Source: Schlegelella_A sp035493195 (lineage in GTDB: Bacteria; Pseudomonadota; Gammaproteobacteria; Burkholderiales; Burkholderiaceae_C). Taken from it: a DNA stretch of 9,705 bases. The notes beneath the pieces are model-generated. The model was not told where the DNA came from. It made no database searches and worked only from the letters and a program-made list of their open reading frames with translations. The translations under genes and the position numbers were made by a program. Shown here piece after piece: positions 8,025-9,705 of this stretch. The stretch spans positions 1 through 9,705 of the forward strand of contig DATJIM010000238.1 in NCBI GenBank assembly GCA_035493195.1, read 5' to 3'. Every line of letters starts with the position of its first letter. Within the stretch, counting starts at the first letter, position 1.

Positions 8025-8290
8025 CCGACGCCTTCTGGCATCTCACCAACTTCTTCGCGCCGGCGCTCGTTCTCGGCGCGATCGCGGCGGCGCTGACGAA
8101 GCTTCTGTGGCGGCGCGAGCTCGGCGGCGTCAGCGCCGTCCGCCTCTGGGCGTGGGCGAGCGTTGCGACGGCGATCGCCGCCCTGGTCGGGCTCGTCGTC
8201 TTCGAGCGCGACGGCAGGATGGCGACGTACGCCGGCATGGTGCTCGCGTGCGCCGCAGCGCTCTGGTGGGCCGGCTTTCGCGGCCGCTGA
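8015..8290 (+). CDS. Small three-helix membrane protein of unknown function
   Basis: This predicted inner-membrane protein has 91 residues, with TTG as start. The frame meets a stop just upstream (taa at 8000-8002), and the only other candidate before the third helix would discard most of the protein, so TTG is the best start. It reads MQPSDAFWHLTNFFAPALVL. Three hydrophobic segments are visible at about 13-31, 43-62 and 71-88 (ATYAGMVLACAAALWWAG), joined by short basic or charged loops (WRREL, ERDGR). I recall similar small proteins beside hemA in betaproteobacteria but know of no function. No ribosome site is seen. Its promoter appears to overlap that of hemA, so the two may be controlled together. 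The hydrophobic pattern and fixed position argue against a chance frame. Confidence 0.72.
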   Translation: MQPSDAFWHLTNFFAPALVLGAIAAALTKLLWRRELGGVSAVRLWAWASVATAIAALVGLVVFERDGRMATYAGMVLACAAALWWAGFRGR

Positions 8291-8295
8291 ACGGA

Positions 8296-8314
8296 GACCG
8301 CTCTCGCGGCGGTC
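8296..8314. repeat. 6-bp inverted repeat between convergent genes
   Basis: GACCGC (8296-8301) and GCGGTC (8309-8314) pair around a 7-base loop in the 22-base gap between the membrane protein stop and the miaB stop, reaching into the miaB stop codon. Neither side is followed by a T-run. It could act as a weak bidirectional 3'-end hairpin. A chance origin is possible. Confidence 0.3.
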
Positions 8315-9656
8315 AGGGGGCGACGAGCTCGCCGCGCAGCGTGTGGCCGCTGACTGCGACGATTCGCACGTCGACGAGCTCGCCGGCCGACCGGCCCGCC
8401 GCCGGCACGTTGACGACCCGGTTGCACGACGTGCGGCCGGCGAGCTCGCGGTCGTCCTTGCGCGACGCGCCTTCGAGCAGGATGCGCTGCACGGTGCCGA
8501 CGCGCGAGCGGCTGATTGCGTCGCCGCGCGCCTCGATCGTGGCCTGCAGGCGCTGCAGGCGGGCGTTCTTCTCGGCAATCGGCGTCTCGTCGACGAGCGC
8601 CGCCGCCGGAGTGCCCGGACGCGGGCTGAAGAGAAAGCTGAAGCTGTAGTCGAAGCCGACGTCGTCGACGAGCGCCATGGTCCGCTCGAAGTCGGCGGCG
8701 GTCTCGCCGGGGAAGCCGACGATGAAGTCGCTCGAGATCGCGATCGTCGGCCGCGCCGCGCGCAATTTCCTGATCGTGCTCTTGTATTCGAGCGCCGTGT
8801 AGCCGCGCTTCATCGCCGCCAGGATGCGGTCGCTGCCGTGCTGCACCGGCAGGTGGAGGTGATCGACGAGCTTGGGCGTCGTCGCGTAGGCGTCGATCAA
8901 CCGCTGCGTGAATTCCTTGGGGTGGCTCGTCGTGTAGCGGATGCGCTCGATGCCAGGCAGCTCGGCGACATGCTCGATCAGCGTCGCGAAGTCAGCGATC
9001 TCGGCGCTGGCGCCCATCGCGCCGCGGTAGGCGTTGACGTTCTGGCCGAGCAGCGTCACCTCGCGAACGCCTTGCTCGGCGAGGCCGGCGATCTCGACGA
9101 GCACGTCGTCGAGCGGTCGCGAGACCTCTTCGCCGCGCGTGTACGGCACGACGCAGTACGAGCAGTACTTCGAGCAGCCCTCCATGATCGAGACGAACGC
9201 CGTGACGCCGTCGACGCGCGCCGGCGGCAGATGGTCGAACTTCTCGATCTCGGGAAAGCGGATGTCGACCTGCGGCCGTCGGTCGCTCAGCCGTCGCGCC
9301 AGCATCTCCGGCAATCGGTGCAGCGTCTGCGGGCCGAAGACGAGGTCGACGTACGGCGCGCGCTCGACGATCGCCTCGCCTTCCTGGCTGGCGACGCAGC
9401 CGCCGACGCCGATCAGCGCGCCGCGCGCCTTCAGGTGCTTGACGCGGCCGAGATCGCTGAAGACCTTTTCCTGCGCCTTCTCGCGCACCGAGCAGGTGTT
9501 GAAGAGGATGAGGTCGGCGTCGTCGACGTCGTCGGTCGGCTCGTAGCCGGCTGCTGCGCGCAGCACGTCGGCCATCTTGTCCGAGTCGTAGACGTTCATC
9601 TGGCAGCCGAAGGTCTTGATGAAGACCCGCGGCCTGGCGCGAACGCCGCCGCTCAT
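8313..9656 (-). CDS. miaB: tRNA-2-methylthio-N6-dimethylallyladenosine synthase MiaB
   Basis: MiaB is a radical-SAM methylthiotransferase that adds the 2-methylthio group to i6A37 of tRNAs reading codons that begin with U. The product has 447 residues, the usual length. The N-terminal cluster domain has the three conserved cysteines C18 (KTFGCQMNVYDSD), C55 (LFNTCSVREKAQEK) and C87 (GVGGCVASQEG). The radical-SAM domain begins near 151, with C161, C165 and C168 in EGCSKYCSYCVVPYTRG. It continues with LLGQNVNAY, RYTTSHPKEF, LHLPVQHGSD and DFIVGFPGET. The TRAM domain is near 380-447 and ends in GHTLRGELVAP. It needs two [4Fe-4S] clusters. The ATG at 9656 overlaps the stop of the preceding minus-strand frame (ATGA), and no ribosome site is visible, so coupled translation is likely. 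Confidence 0.97.
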   Translation of the reverse strand: MSGGVRARPRVFIKTFGCQMNVYDSDKMADVLRAAAGYEPTDDVDDADLILFNTCSVREKAQEKVFSDLGRVKHLKARGALIGVGGCVASQEGEAIVERAPYVDLVFGPQTLHRLPEMLARRLSDRRPQVDIRFPEIEKFDHLPPARVDGVTAFVSIMEGCSKYCSYCVVPYTRGEEVSRPLDDVLVEIAGLAEQGVREVTLLGQNVNAYRGAMGASAEIADFATLIEHVAELPGIERIRYTTSHPKEFTQRLIDAYATTPKLVDHLHLPVQHGSDRILAAMKRGYTALEYKSTIRKLRAARPTIAISSDFIVGFPGETAADFERTMALVDDVGFDYSFSFLFSPRPGTPAAALVDETPIAEKNARLQRLQATIEARGDAISRSRVGTVQRILLEGASRKDDRELAGRTSCNRVVNVPAAGRSAGELVDVRIVAVSGHTLRGELVAP

Positions 9657-9705
9657 GGCTTGGACCAGACTTGCCCGACCGGATCGAAGCGCCAGTTCGC
9701 CGCTT
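9653..9705 (-). CDS. C-terminal end of an unidentified gene upstream of miaB
   Basis: Only the last 16 codons and the stop lie in the window. The minus-strand frame reads AANWRFDPVGQVWSKP and then TGA, which overlaps the miaB start as ATGA. The aromatic, varied composition, unlike the Arg/Ala-rich noise of wrong frames here, and the overlap itself suggest a true coding end in an operon with miaB. The fragment is too short to name a family. Confidence 0.5.
   Translation of the reverse strand, partial: AANWRFDPVGQVWSKP

Noticed and set aside
7990..8427. Upstream extension of the hemA frame to 8427
   Set aside because: It would cross the promoter core and the divergent membrane gene and has no similarity to glutamyl-tRNA reductase.
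6823..8649. 608-codon plus-strand open frame opposite hemA and running past 8290
   Set aside because: Arg/Glu/Ala-rich sequence without motifs, antisense to a complete hemA and part of miaB, and overlapping the better-supported small membrane gene in another frame.

Overview
The window is a gene-dense, GC-rich stretch of bacterial chromosome carrying conserved housekeeping genes. It most resembles a betaproteobacterium, probably Burkholderiales or a near relative. The evidence is the protein sequences (RppH, ProRS, UbiX, GrxD, PrmC, RF1, GluTR and MiaB all read as proteobacterial), the divergent rppH/proS pair with a lytic transglycosylase gene after proS, and the hemA-prfA-prmC ... grxD-ubiX order. 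The taxonomic call comes from recall of family sequences and gene order; no search was run.

Layout. Bases 1-392 (minus) hold the N-terminal 130 residues of the RNA pyrophosphohydrolase RppH, cut by the window edge, with a recognisable sigma70-type promoter. Reading the other way are proS (527-2269) and a secreted lytic transglycosylase (2266-2925), joined by an ATGA overlap. From 2936 to 7989 everything is on the minus strand. In transcription order it is hemA (glutamyl-tRNA reductase), prfA (RF1), prmC (RF1/RF2 glutamine methyltransferase), an uncharacterised outer-membrane beta-barrel protein, grxD (CGFS monothiol glutaredoxin) and ubiX (flavin prenyltransferase). A small three-helix membrane protein (8015-8290, plus) diverges from hemA. 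It converges on miaB (8313-9656, minus), whose start codon overlaps the stop of another minus-strand gene running off the right edge.

Functional themes. Four genes serve translation: proS charges tRNA-Pro, prfA ends translation at UAG/UAA, prmC methylates the GGQ glutamine of RF1, and miaB modifies A37 of tRNAs. hemA draws on the translation pool by using glutamyl-tRNA for tetrapyrrole synthesis. grxD belongs to Fe-S cluster trafficking, and MiaB is a two-cluster Fe-S enzyme. ubiX supplies prenylated FMN for ubiquinone synthesis. The tight overlaps (ATGA, GTGA, 2-nt gap) point to translational coupling in several pairs.

No phage, IS element, CRISPR array, tRNA/rRNA or toxin-antitoxin system is visible, and no gap between genes exceeds 300 bases. 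I found no convincing new multi-gene system. The most interesting items are small: a perfect TATAAT six bases before the hemA ATG, predicting a leaderless mRNA within a palindromic AT core shared with the divergent gene; an outer-membrane protein gene sitting inside an otherwise conserved cluster; a perfect 8-bp inverted repeat in front of grxD; and two poorly known small or partial genes.
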